19,699 bases of DNA from JBDSTZ01 sp039927975 (GTDB taxonomy: Bacteria; Pseudomonadota; Gammaproteobacteria; Burkholderiales; Burkholderiaceae_D), in assembly GCA_039927975.1 (NCBI GenBank), contig JBDSTZ010000213.1:1-19699 (forward strand), written 5' to 3'. The notes under the pieces are model-generated. The model saw only the letters and a list, made by a program, of their open reading frames with translations. It did not search any database and had not been told where the DNA came from. Position numbers and translations under genes: made by a program. This document shows positions 7,281-16,000 of this stretch, one piece after another (position 1 is the first letter of the stretch; each line of letters begins with the position of its first letter).

Positions 7281-7318
7281 GTTGGTTCCTTTGTTAGTGT
7301 ATGGGTGATGGGGAGCGT

Positions 7319-8297
7319 TCATCGGCGCCCGCGCTGCAGGTAGGCCACGGTGATGATGACCACGCCCTGGACGGCGGCGTTCAGGTGCACGCTGATGATG
7401 CTGGTCAGGTTGAGGATATTGCCGATCACGGACAGCAGGATGGCGCCGGTCACGGTGCCGACGATGCGGCCGGCGCCGCCCTTGAGCGAGGTGCCGCCGA
7501 CCACCACGGCGGCGATTGCTTCGAGTTCCCACAGGATGCCGGTGGTCGGCGTGGCCGAGCCCAGGCGCGGCACGTACAGGATGGTGGCCACGCCCACGCA
7601 CACCCCCAGCAGCAGGTAAGTGAGCAGCTTGACGCGGTCGACCCGGATCGCGGCGTAGCGCGCCACCTGGTCGTTCGAACCGATCGCCTGCACGTGCTGG
7701 CCAAAGGCGGTTCGGTTGAGCAGCACGGCGCCGGCCACCGCCACCAGCAGGAAGATCCAGACCGGGATCGGCACCCCGGCCAGACTCTGGTAGTACACCG
7801 GGCTGTAGGCATCGGCCAGGGCGCTGTCGAGCGTCAGGGCGCCGCCATCGGACAGGTAGGTGAGCAGGGCGCGAAAGATGCCGAGCGTGCCAAGCGTGAC
7901 GATGAACGGTTCGATGCGCCCGTGCGTGATCAGGAGGCCGTGCGCGGCGCCGAACAGGGCGCCGAGCAGCAGCGCCAGGGCGATCCCCAGCATGACGGTG
8001 GCGAGGGCGCCGGACGCCGAGGCTGATGCGGCGAGCGTGTTCATTACGACGATCATGGCGCCGGCGATCAGCGCGGCCATCGAGCCGACCGACAGGTCGA
8101 TGCCGCCGGAGACAATCACAAAGGTCATGCCGACGGCGATGATGCCGATGAAGGCGGTGCGGGTGAGCACGTTCATCAGGTTGTCGAGCGTGGCGAAGTC
8201 CGGGTTGAGCAGGCTGCCGGCGATGCACAGCAGGACCAGCGCGAGCGCCGGACCGTAGCCCTTCAGGCGCGCGAAGCCGGGCCAGCCGGGCAGGGGA

Positions 8298-8320
<23 letters not shown>
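7319..8320 (-). CDS. Sugar ABC transporter permease, RbsC type
   Basis: A 333-residue inner-membrane protein with many hydrophobic segments, of the BPD_transp_2 (ribose/xylose/branched-chain) permease family. The signature SGGIDLSVGS at residues 71-80 follows the second membrane span. The ATPase-contact region AAVVVGGTSLKGGAGRIVGT near the C-terminus is also typical. A homodimer would form the channel with two binding-protein docking faces. The start lies 23 bp inside the end of the ATPase gene, so translation is probably coupled. The binding-protein gene follows after 38 bp. Substrate class is most likely a monosaccharide or small sugar derivative, here perhaps a 3-keto-sugar (inference). 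Confidence 0.94.
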
Positions 8321-9784
<1,464 letters not shown>

Positions 9785-9788
<4 letters not shown>

Positions 9789-10639
9789 TTTGCCGCGATC
9801 TTGGCGATGACGGTCTGCAGGCCACGCAGCGAGGCGGCCACGCTTTCCAGCTGGCCCATGCCGTTCGGGTATTCTTCCTGTTCGATGATGATCCATTCGG
9901 TTCCGCCCACCGCGCGGACAGCGCGGGTGAGGCCGGCCCAGTCGGTGCGGTCCATGCCGATGATGGGCGTGCCGCTGTCGCCTTTGACGAACTTGGCCTT
10001 GAAGTGGGTGCTCACGGTGCGGCCCGGGTACTGCCTGACCAAGGCGACCGGGTCCTTGCCGGCGTAGGTGGTCCAGCCTACGTCCTGCTGCAAGATGGTG
10101 TCCTTCGGCGTGTTCTTGGCCAGTACGTCCCACGGCGTCTTGCCGGGCGCGCCGGCCATTTCCGGCGCATGGTTGTGGTAGCCGATGCGCATGCCGCGCG
10201 GCTTCAAGCGAGCCGCCAGGGCCGACAGCTCCTGCGCCATCTGCGCGCTGTCGGCGGCGCTCTCGCCGCGCTTGTCCATCGAGATGACCAGGTTGCGGCA
10301 GCCGGCGTCGTGGTAGAAGGCGACGGTCGATTCGAATTTGTCGGGCGCCAGCGCGGCGAAGTTGACGTGCGCGCCGGCGCAAGCGAGGCCATGCCCGGCG
10401 AGCAAGGCCTTGAGGCCCGCCGGGTCGGCGCCGAAGCGGCCGACGTCGCCGGCGAATTCGACGCCCTGGAAGCCCAGCTGGGCGATTTTGCCCAGGGTGC
10501 CTTCGAAGTCCTGTTTGATTTCGTCCTTGACGGACCACAGCTGCACGCCGATGCGCGGAGCATCCGGCGCGCCATGGGCGAGGCTCATGCCGAACAGCGA
10601 AGCGATGGCGCCGAATGTGATCTGCGAGAGGAGCTTCAT
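9785..10639 (-). CDS. Exported sugar isomerase/epimerase-like TIM-barrel protein
   Basis: A 284-residue protein of the same TIM-barrel superfamily as the one at 5238-6293, but with a Sec signal peptide (residues 1-23, ending AHG), so it should act in the periplasm. The family opening PRIGVQLWSVKDEI is clear. Probable metal ligands are Glu160 (GYHNHAPEM), Asp186 (QQDVGW), His212 (STHFKAK) and Glu253 (WIIIEQEEYP). Its ribosome-binding site AAGGA overlaps the TAA stop of the GMC gene, and its own stop overlaps the ATPase start by 4 bp. In known 3-keto-glycoside loci such proteins are proposed to cleave or isomerise the oxidised sugar. An exported copy beside an exported dehydrogenase fits cleavage outside the cytoplasm (inference). 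Confidence 0.9.
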
Positions 10640-10648
10640 GGGTGGTCC

Positions 10649-12379
10649 TTAAAGTTGGCCGAGCTTGAGCTGGCGCACCGCGAAAGCGCAGGCGCGCACG
10701 GTCAGCGCCATGAAGGTCAGCGAGGGGTTCTGCCAGGCGACGGAGCTCATGCAGGCGCCGTCGGTGACGAACAGGTTGGGTATGTCGTGCGCCTGGTTGT
10801 TACCGTTGAGGACAGAGGTCTTCGGATCGCGGCCCATGCGGGCGGTGCCCATTTCGTGGATCGCCAGGCCGGGCGCCCATTTCTTGTCCTGCTTGCGCAC
10901 GTCCTTCACGCCGAGCGTGTCGAGGATGTTGGCGGCGGTGTTGGCGATATCTTCCTGCATCTTGCGGTCGTTGTCCGAGAAGGTGCATTCGATGTGCAGC
11001 TGCGGCATGCCCCACTTGTCTTTTTTGGTCGGATGCAGGCTGACCGCGTTGTCGAAGCGCGGCAGCATTTCGCCCTGGCCGCCGAGACTGAAATACCATG
11101 GCCCGGGTTTGCGCAGCTGCGCCTTGTAGTCCTTGCCGAAGCCGAGTTGCCAGGCACCCGACTGCCAGCCTTCGCGCCCGGCGCCGCCGGCCAGCGCGTA
11201 GCCACGGACGAAATCCGGATGCTTCTCGTGCAGGTTGCGAAAGCGCGGAATGTAGGGCGCGGTCGGGCGCTTGCCCGAATAGTATTCCTGCTCGTGGCCT
11301 TCGACCCGGCCACCGGCGCCGGCGCCGTACAAGTGGTCCATCAGGTAGTGACCGAGCACGCCCGAGGAGTTGGCCAGGCCGGTGGGGAAGGCCGGCGAAG
11401 TCGAGTTGAGCAGGATCGCGGTGGTGGCCAGGGTCGAGGCGCACAGGAACACGATCTTCGCATGGTACTCGCGCGTCTCCAGCGTTTCGCTGTCGATCAC
11501 GCGCACACCGGTGACGCGATTGGTCTTGTCGTCGTAGATCACGCTGTGGACGATGCTGTTGGTGGCGATGCGCAGGCGGCCGGTTTTCACGGCGGCCGGC
11601 AGGGTCGAGCTCTGGGTCGAGAAGTAGGCGCCGAACGAGCAGCCGCGGTGGCACAGGCTGCGCGCCTGGCAGGTGCCGCGACCCTGTTCGAGGTGGGTGT
11701 CGGTCGGCCGGGTCAGGTGGGCGCAGCGGCCCATGATCATGCGGCTGGGGGCGTACTGCGCATCGTACTTTTTCTTGAAGGCCGCTTCGACGGTGTTGAA
11801 TTCAAAGGCCGGCATGAACACGCTGTCGGGCAGCACCGCCATGTTTTCGGCCTGGCCGCTGATGCCGACGTGGCGCTCGACGTGGGCGTACCAGGGTTCG
11901 AGGTCGGCGTAGCGGATTGGCCAGTCGACACCGTGACCGTCTTCCAGGTTGGCCTTGAAATCGTAGTCGCTCCAGCGGTAGGACTGGCGCGCCCACATCA
12001 GCGATTTGCCGCCAAGCTGATTACCGCGAATCCAGTCGAACGGCTTGTCGGCTGGGGTACTGTAGGGCATGTCGCGGTCGTTGTTGAAGAAGTGCTTGGT
12101 ATGGTCGTCAAAGGCGTAGCACTTGCGCTGCACGGCGAACTGCTCGGCGGCCAGCTTCTCCTCGACCTGGCCCCGGTTGGGCATGTTCCACGCGTCGACC
12201 CCTTCGCCGATGTAGTCGCTGCGGTGCTCGACCGGGCGGCCGCGTTCGACCATCAGGGTGCGCAGGCCGCGCTCGCACAATTCTTTGGCAGCCCAGCCGC
12301 CCGTGATGCCGGAGCCGACGACGATGGCGTCGAACTGTTCGGCGCTGCGCTTGATGTAGAAAGACGATGCTGCTTCCAT
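10649..12379 (-). CDS. GMC family FAD-dependent sugar oxidoreductase (large subunit)
   Basis: A 576-residue glucose-methanol-choline oxidoreductase. The N-terminal FAD-binding fold has AIVVGSGITGGWAAKE (about residues 18-33) and a dinucleotide-ribose Glu at MVERG. The C-terminal GMC domain has His508 in AIHEMGTARMG and Asn551 in WQNPSLTF, close to where the family's His/Asn catalytic pair lies. It has no signal peptide. It is directly preceded by a Tat-signal-bearing subunit 3 gene (18-bp gap), so it is probably exported folded, with FAD bound, by riding on that partner, as in gluconate, fructose and FAD-glucose dehydrogenases. It probably oxidises a sugar hydroxyl, plausibly C3 of a glycoside, and passes electrons to a cytochrome not encoded here. 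Confidence 0.93.
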   Translation of the reverse strand: MEAASSFYIKRSAEQFDAIVVGSGITGGWAAKELCERGLRTLMVERGRPVEHRSDYIGEGVDAWNMPNRGQVEEKLAAEQFAVQRKCYAFDDHTKHFFNNDRDMPYSTPADKPFDWIRGNQLGGKSLMWARQSYRWSDYDFKANLEDGHGVDWPIRYADLEPWYAHVERHVGISGQAENMAVLPDSVFMPAFEFNTVEAAFKKKYDAQYAPSRMIMGRCAHLTRPTDTHLEQGRGTCQARSLCHRGCSFGAYFSTQSSTLPAAVKTGRLRIATNSIVHSVIYDDKTNRVTGVRVIDSETLETREYHAKIVFLCASTLATTAILLNSTSPAFPTGLANSSGVLGHYLMDHLYGAGAGGRVEGHEQEYYSGKRPTAPYIPRFRNLHEKHPDFVRGYALAGGAGREGWQSGAWQLGFGKDYKAQLRKPGPWYFSLGGQGEMLPRFDNAVSLHPTKKDKWGMPQLHIECTFSDNDRKMQEDIANTAANILDTLGVKDVRKQDKKWAPGLAIHEMGTARMGRDPKTSVLNGNNQAHDIPNLFVTDGACMSSVAWQNPSLTFMALTVRACAFAVRQLKLGQL

Positions 12380-12397
12380 GTCGGCGGTCCGTGTCGG

Positions 12398-12988
12398 TTA
12401 AAGCGCCCAGGTGCGCGAGGATTTGGTGAGCCGGACATTGCCCTTGAAACCGCCCGGCAGCGGCAGGTAGGCCAGTTCGCGCGTGGCGCCCGCCTCCGAG
12501 GTGTAGTAGGCGAACAGGGTGGCCGATTTGAGCTGGCGCCAGAAGGGAAGGTCGGCGCCGTTGAAGGGCGCGGCGCCGCTGTCGAGCGCGCGCAGTAGCG
12601 ATTCGCGGCGCGCGAGGGGCAGTGCGGCGAAGGGTTTGCCGTCCTGCTGCGCGGCGACGCTGTCGATGCGGGCCAGGCCGGCGACGAACTGCGCCTGGGC
12701 CGGCGCGGTGACGCAGGCGCGCAGCCAGCGGTCGATGGTGTGATGGGCGCCGACCGCCAGTGCGCCGGGCGTGTCGGTCTGGGGAATGATCATCTCGGCC
12801 AGCACGGCGGTGAGCGCCAGCGCATCGGGGGCGAGCAGGGTGGCGCCGGCCTTGGGCGCGTCGAAGGCGGCGAGGGCGTCGGCCGACAGGGCCATGCCGC
12901 ACAGGCCGGCCATGCGCTGCAGCAGGGCGCGCCGCGCGAGGCTGGTGGCGGCGCCAGGCAGCGCCGGGGCCAATGGAGGCGCGCGCAT
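12398..12988 (-). CDS. Gluconate 2-dehydrogenase subunit 3-like protein, Tat-exported
   Basis: A 196-residue small subunit of a membrane-associated FAD sugar dehydrogenase (Gluconate_2-dh3 family). The N-terminus carries a twin-arginine-type signal (SLARRALLQRM, Arg19-Arg20, then a hydrophobic stretch to about residue 41). The mature part has the family features AEMIIPQTDTPGA (65-76) and, near the end, FAYYTSEAGATRELAYLPLPGGFKG. Its role is to escort the folded GMC subunit through the Tat system and stabilise it. The ATG at 12988 shares one base with the stop of the regulator gene (TGATG), which fixes the start; longer readings overlap the regulator out of frame. Confidence 0.88.
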   Translation of the reverse strand: MRAPPLAPALPGAATSLARRALLQRMAGLCGMALSADALAAFDAPKAGATLLAPDALALTAVLAEMIIPQTDTPGALAVGAHHTIDRWLRACVTAPAQAQFVAGLARIDSVAAQQDGKPFAALPLARRESLLRALDSGAAPFNGADLPFWRQLKSATLFAYYTSEAGATRELAYLPLPGGFKGNVRLTKSSRTWAL

Positions 12989-13848
12989 CAGGCGGCGCTG
13001 CGCAGGGCGCGGCTGCGCGCTGCGGCGGCCAGCGACAGTTGATACTGCTTCGGTGTGATCCCGACCACGCTGCGAAACTGCTTGGTGAAGTAGCTCTGGC
13101 CATTGAAGCCGGTGGCCAGCGCGACGCGCGCGATGCTGCGCGAAGCGGGCAGCAGGCGGCAGGCTTCGTGCACTTTCATGTGCAGGATGTACTGCTTGGG
13201 CGTGAGCGAAAAGTGCTGCTTGAATTTGCGCTCGAACGTCGACAGCGACATACAGCACATGCGCGCCAGTTCTTCGATGGTGACATTGTCCATCACGTGC
13301 GCCTGCAGGTATTCGATGCAGTCCTTGAATTCATGGAAGGGCGCGATGATGTCCTGCGAACGCTGGGCGTCGCGGCTGAAGCCTTCGATACCGACGATTT
13401 CGCCGTGCTGGTTGCGGATCGGCGACTTGGTGGTGAACAGCCAGATCAGGGCGCCGTTGTCGTCGCCGATGACTTCGAGCTTGTTCTTGACGGTGACGCC
13501 GTTTTCCATCACCGACAGGTCGTCGGCGCGGATGCGGTCGGCGATGTCGTGGCGGAAGAAGTCGTGGTCGGATTTTCCGATGATGTCGTCGACGCTGCCC
13601 AGGGCGTGTTTTTCCTGTAGCAGGCGATTGCCCCAGACGAATTGGCCGGCGCGGTTTTTGGCGAAGTAATGCGTGTCCGAGAGTTCGTCGAACAGCGAGC
13701 TTGGGGGCGAAATGCCGTGCAGCGCGAAGAAGCTGGCGCATTCGCGGCGGGTGGCGGCTGGCGCGCGCGCGGTCGATTTATCGTCCCGCGCGGCCGGCGC
13801 TGCCTTGCGCGCTTTGACCGCACTGGTTCCGCCCAAGGATGTGTTCAT
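12988..13848 (-). CDS. PAS-domain AraC family transcriptional regulator
   Basis: A 286-residue regulator. Residues about 1-40 are an Ala/Arg-rich, probably disordered leader. A PAS-like sensor follows (about 52-165, with YFAKNRAGQFVWGNRLL and IIGKSDHDFF). An AraC/XylS DNA-binding domain with two helix-turn-helix motifs ends the protein (about 177-275, with TIEELARMCCMSLSTFERKFKQHF and IARVALATGFNGQSYFTKQFR). The ATG at 13848 is chosen because GGAG and GGGG precede it; a GTG at 13890 is possible but less likely. It is the first gene of the nine-gene operon and overlaps the next gene by one base, so it probably controls its own operon and the divergent DUF1080 gene. The sensed ligand is unknown. 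Confidence 0.92.
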   Translation of the reverse strand: MNTSLGGTSAVKARKAAPAARDDKSTARAPAATRRECASFFALHGISPPSSLFDELSDTHYFAKNRAGQFVWGNRLLQEKHALGSVDDIIGKSDHDFFRHDIADRIRADDLSVMENGVTVKNKLEVIGDDNGALIWLFTTKSPIRNQHGEIVGIEGFSRDAQRSQDIIAPFHEFKDCIEYLQAHVMDNVTIEELARMCCMSLSTFERKFKQHFSLTPKQYILHMKVHEACRLLPASRSIARVALATGFNGQSYFTKQFRSVVGITPKQYQLSLAAAARSRALRSAA

Positions 13849-14031
13849 TTTCGCCCCGTCTCCGTTCGAATCACTCAACGATGTTAGCACCGGGGCATCG
13901 ATGGAAGTGATAAAAAATCGGAAAAATTTATAAGGAATTCGGCAAGCTTGGATTGCGCACGTGGGCGCCGGGAGAATTGTGAAAAGCCGCTGGTCATGGG
14001 CGCGCCGCGCGTGATAGATTGCGTTTCACCT

Positions 14032-14045
14032 CTTGCTGGAGCAAG
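14032..14045. promoter_or_regulatory. Inverted repeat CTTGCT-GG-AGCAAG, candidate operator
   Basis: Perfect 6-bp arms around a 2-bp centre, in the regulator-DUF1080 gap. If the extended -10-like TGATAGATT just upstream is real, the palindrome would sit a few bases after the transcription start. A TTTTC tail follows, so a weak hairpin is an alternative reading. Confidence 0.35.
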
Positions 14046-14077
14046 TTTTCAGCGCTGACGGAGGGACTTGGTGTTGG

Positions 14078-14101
14078 TGTCGCGGGTGCCTGTCCCAGAC
14101 A
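14078..14101. repeat. REP-like imperfect hairpin containing GTGCCTGTCCC
   Basis: TGTC and GGG pair with CCC and GACA around the loop TGCCTGT. The core GTGCCTGTCCC resembles a short REP-type intergenic motif seen in many Gram-negative genomes; the family link is from memory. Confidence 0.4.
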
Positions 14102-14179
14102 TGATTTTTAAAACAAAGTGGCTGCCGTGACAGACGCGCTGTTAGCGGTGCGGCGGCCCGACAACGTGAGCGAGACAAT

Positions 14180-15025
14180 ATGAACAGTATGTGGAAAATG
14201 TCGCGCGTCGGCCTGCTTGGCGTGCTTCTGGCGGCGGTTGGCGGGTTTGCGCAAGGCGCCGACAAGAGCGAATGGATATCGCTTTTCAATGGCAAGGATT
14301 TGAGCGGCTGGAGCACGTATGTGAGCATGCAGCCGACCAGCGACAATATGAAGGTGCCGACCTCGGTGCGCGGCGTGGGCGTCGATCCGAGGAAGGTGTT
14401 TTCAGTGGTCGACAGCATGCTGCGGGTGTCGGGCGAAGAATGGGGCAGCGTGTCGACGGTGGGGGAATACGAGAACTTCCACCTGAAATTCGACTTCAAG
14501 TGGGGCAGCAAGAAATGGGCGCCGCGCCAGAATGCGGTGCGCGACAGCGGCTTGCTGTATTACGCGGTGGGGCCGGAAGGTGCGCAGAGCGGGCACTGGA
14601 TGCGCAGTCATGAATTCCAGTTGCAGGAAGGCGATTGCGCCGATTATCACAGCCTGGACAAGGTGATGGTCGACGCGCACGTGGGCAATGCCAATCTGGG
14701 CGACTGGAAGTTCTATCGCTACGATCCGGCGCTGCCATTGCGCACCGATATCGCCGCGCGCATCCTCAAGCTGGGCAATGCCGAAAAGCCGAGCGGCGAA
14801 TGGAATACGATGGAAGTGATCGCCGATGGCAAAACGCTGATCCATATCGTGAATGGACGCGAAGTGCTGCGGGTGTTTAATTCGCGCCAGCTGGTCGACG
14901 GCAAGGTGGTGCCGCTGACGCGCGGGAAATTCTCGCTGCAATCGGAAGGCTCGGAGGCGTTCTTTCGCAATATCGTTGTCAAGCAGCTTGATAAGCCGGC
15001 GGCGCAGTATGCGGCGGCGCGCTGA
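14180..15025 (+). CDS. Exported DUF1080 (3-keto-disaccharide hydrolase family) protein
   Basis: A 281-residue protein with a Sec signal peptide (about residues 1-26, ending AQG) and one DUF1080 domain of concanavalin-like fold. The typical opening is seen at residues 35-44 (LFNGKDLSGW), and further landmarks are ENFHLKFDFKWG, DSGLLYYAVGPEG, SHEFQLQEGD and the closing GKFSLQSEGSEAFFRNIVVK. Characterised members cleave glycosides only after C3 has been oxidised to a ketone. It is divergent from the nine-gene operon and shares its control region, so it most likely acts on the product of the GMC dehydrogenase in the periplasm. Only 6 bp separate its stop from that of the convergent TauE/SafE gene. 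Confidence 0.9.
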   Translation: MNSMWKMSRVGLLGVLLAAVGGFAQGADKSEWISLFNGKDLSGWSTYVSMQPTSDNMKVPTSVRGVGVDPRKVFSVVDSMLRVSGEEWGSVSTVGEYENFHLKFDFKWGSKKWAPRQNAVRDSGLLYYAVGPEGAQSGHWMRSHEFQLQEGDCADYHSLDKVMVDAHVGNANLGDWKFYRYDPALPLRTDIAARILKLGNAEKPSGEWNTMEVIADGKTLIHIVNGREVLRVFNSRQLVDGKVVPLTRGKFSLQSEGSEAFFRNIVVKQLDKPAAQYAAAR

Positions 15026-15031
15026 CTGCGA

Positions 15032-15784
15032 TCAGAAATGGGCGCCCTGGTAAATCAGCTGTAATCCGGTCAGTAGCAGGCAGCTTTGCGAGATGCGGTA
15101 GAACCATTCGACATTGACGCGGTTTTGCAGCCAGACGCCGAGCCAGACACCGGCCGGCACCAGTGGCGCCAGCAGCAGGCTGGTGACCAGGTTGGCGCTC
15201 GAGAATTGTCCCAGCCAGGCATACGGCAGCAGTTTGATGGCGTTGACGAACATGAAGAAAATGCTGATGGTGGCGACGTAACGGGTTTTGTCGAGCCGTT
15301 GCGGCAGCATGTAGACCATTGCCGGTGGGCCGCCCGCGTGGGCGAGGAAACTGGTGAAGCCGGAGACGGCCGACCAGAAGGTGCCTTTGGGTGTCGACAG
15401 GCCGGCCGGCTTGCGCTGTGCACCGCGCGTCAGCCAGGAATGAATCGGAAACGCCACCGCGAGCGCGCCGATCATGACACGGATCGCGTCCTCGCTGAAC
15501 ATGCCGAAGGTGAGGGAGCCGAAGGCGATGCCGATGACAGCGCCGGGAATCATGATCTTCAGGTTGGCGGTATCCCATTTGCGGTAATACACGCGCACGC
15601 CGACCAGGTCCATGAAGCACAGTACCGGCAGCAGGATGGCTGCCGCGCGCACCGGCGAAATCGCCAATGCCATGAGCGGAACGCCGACGCCACCGAGTGC
15701 GCTGCCAAAGCCGCCCTTTGAAATCCCGGTGAGCAGAACGGCGGGGATGGCGACCAGGTAGAACAGTGGATCGGATATCAGCAT
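15032..15784 (-). CDS. TauE/SafE family sulfite exporter-like permease
   Basis: A 250-residue inner-membrane protein with about seven or eight hydrophobic spans. Family motifs are GISKGGFGSALGGVGVPLMAL (residues 20-40) and the symmetry-related FLAHAGGPPAMVYMLP (146-161). The family exports small anions such as sulfite or sulfoacetate; specificity cannot be read from sequence. The ATG at 15784 is chosen because the preceding in-frame stretch is Arg-rich, lacks family similarity and runs into the terminator of the next gene. No clear ribosome-binding site is seen. It is a single gene, convergent with the DUF1080 gene. Confidence 0.9.
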   Translation of the reverse strand: MLISDPLFYLVAIPAVLLTGISKGGFGSALGGVGVPLMALAISPVRAAAILLPVLCFMDLVGVRVYYRKWDTANLKIMIPGAVIGIAFGSLTFGMFSEDAIRVMIGALAVAFPIHSWLTRGAQRKPAGLSTPKGTFWSAVSGFTSFLAHAGGPPAMVYMLPQRLDKTRYVATISIFFMFVNAIKLLPYAWLGQFSSANLVTSLLLAPLVPAGVWLGVWLQNRVNVEWFYRISQSCLLLTGLQLIYQGAHF

Positions 15785-15943
15785 TCGGAACGCATTCGGG
15801 TGGACTGGTGAGGAATTGCGCCTGTATGTACGGCTTATGGTGACCGTGCGGTACGAGGCATTGGACCCGGGGAGTATACGTTGTTTGGGCTGATGCGATG
15901 TGGCGCAGGGCCTTTGAAGACTTTTACGCGCCAGTTCAAGGCG

Positions 15944-15971
15944 AAAAAATGCCCTCGACAAGCGAAGGCAT
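15944..15971 (-). terminator. Rho-independent terminator of the SGNH hydrolase gene
   Basis: On the minus strand, ATGCCTTCG and CGAGGGCAT form a 9-bp stem (one G-U pair) with a 5-nt loop, followed at once by six Ts. It lies 30 bp after the hydrolase stop codon and insulates it from the TauE/SafE gene. Confidence 0.88.
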
Positions 15972-16000
15972 CTCATGTCGGGCGCTGTCGGTCATCCGGC

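Larger units (their letters stand above)
13849..14179. promoter_or_regulatory. Divergent promoter region between the operon and the DUF1080 gene
   Basis: This 331-bp gap must hold promoters for both directions. It contains an AT-rich block at about 13907-13935 (likely the operon side), an extended -10-like TGATAGATT at 14012-14020 pointing to the DUF1080 gene, a perfect inverted repeat at 14032-14045, and a REP-like hairpin at 14078-14101. No full -35/-10 pair at standard spacing is evident, as is common for activator-dependent promoters. Confidence 0.5.

Noticed and set aside
6408..8228. 606-codon minus-strand frame joining the permease region and the binding protein
   Set aside because: Its first half is an Arg/His-rich shadow of the permease gene. 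Only the part from 7280 onward is real protein, and its last 55 or so codons are out of frame after the insertion.
10004..12598. Very long plus-strand open frame (864 codons) opposite the GMC gene
   Set aside because: It is antisense to the GMC oxidoreductase and parts of its neighbours, has no recognisable domain, and is explained by high GC content of the opposite coding strand.
15785..15976. N-terminal extension of the TauE/SafE protein
   Set aside because: The extra 64 residues are Arg/Ser-rich, not membrane-like, and begin inside the terminator region of the neighbouring gene.
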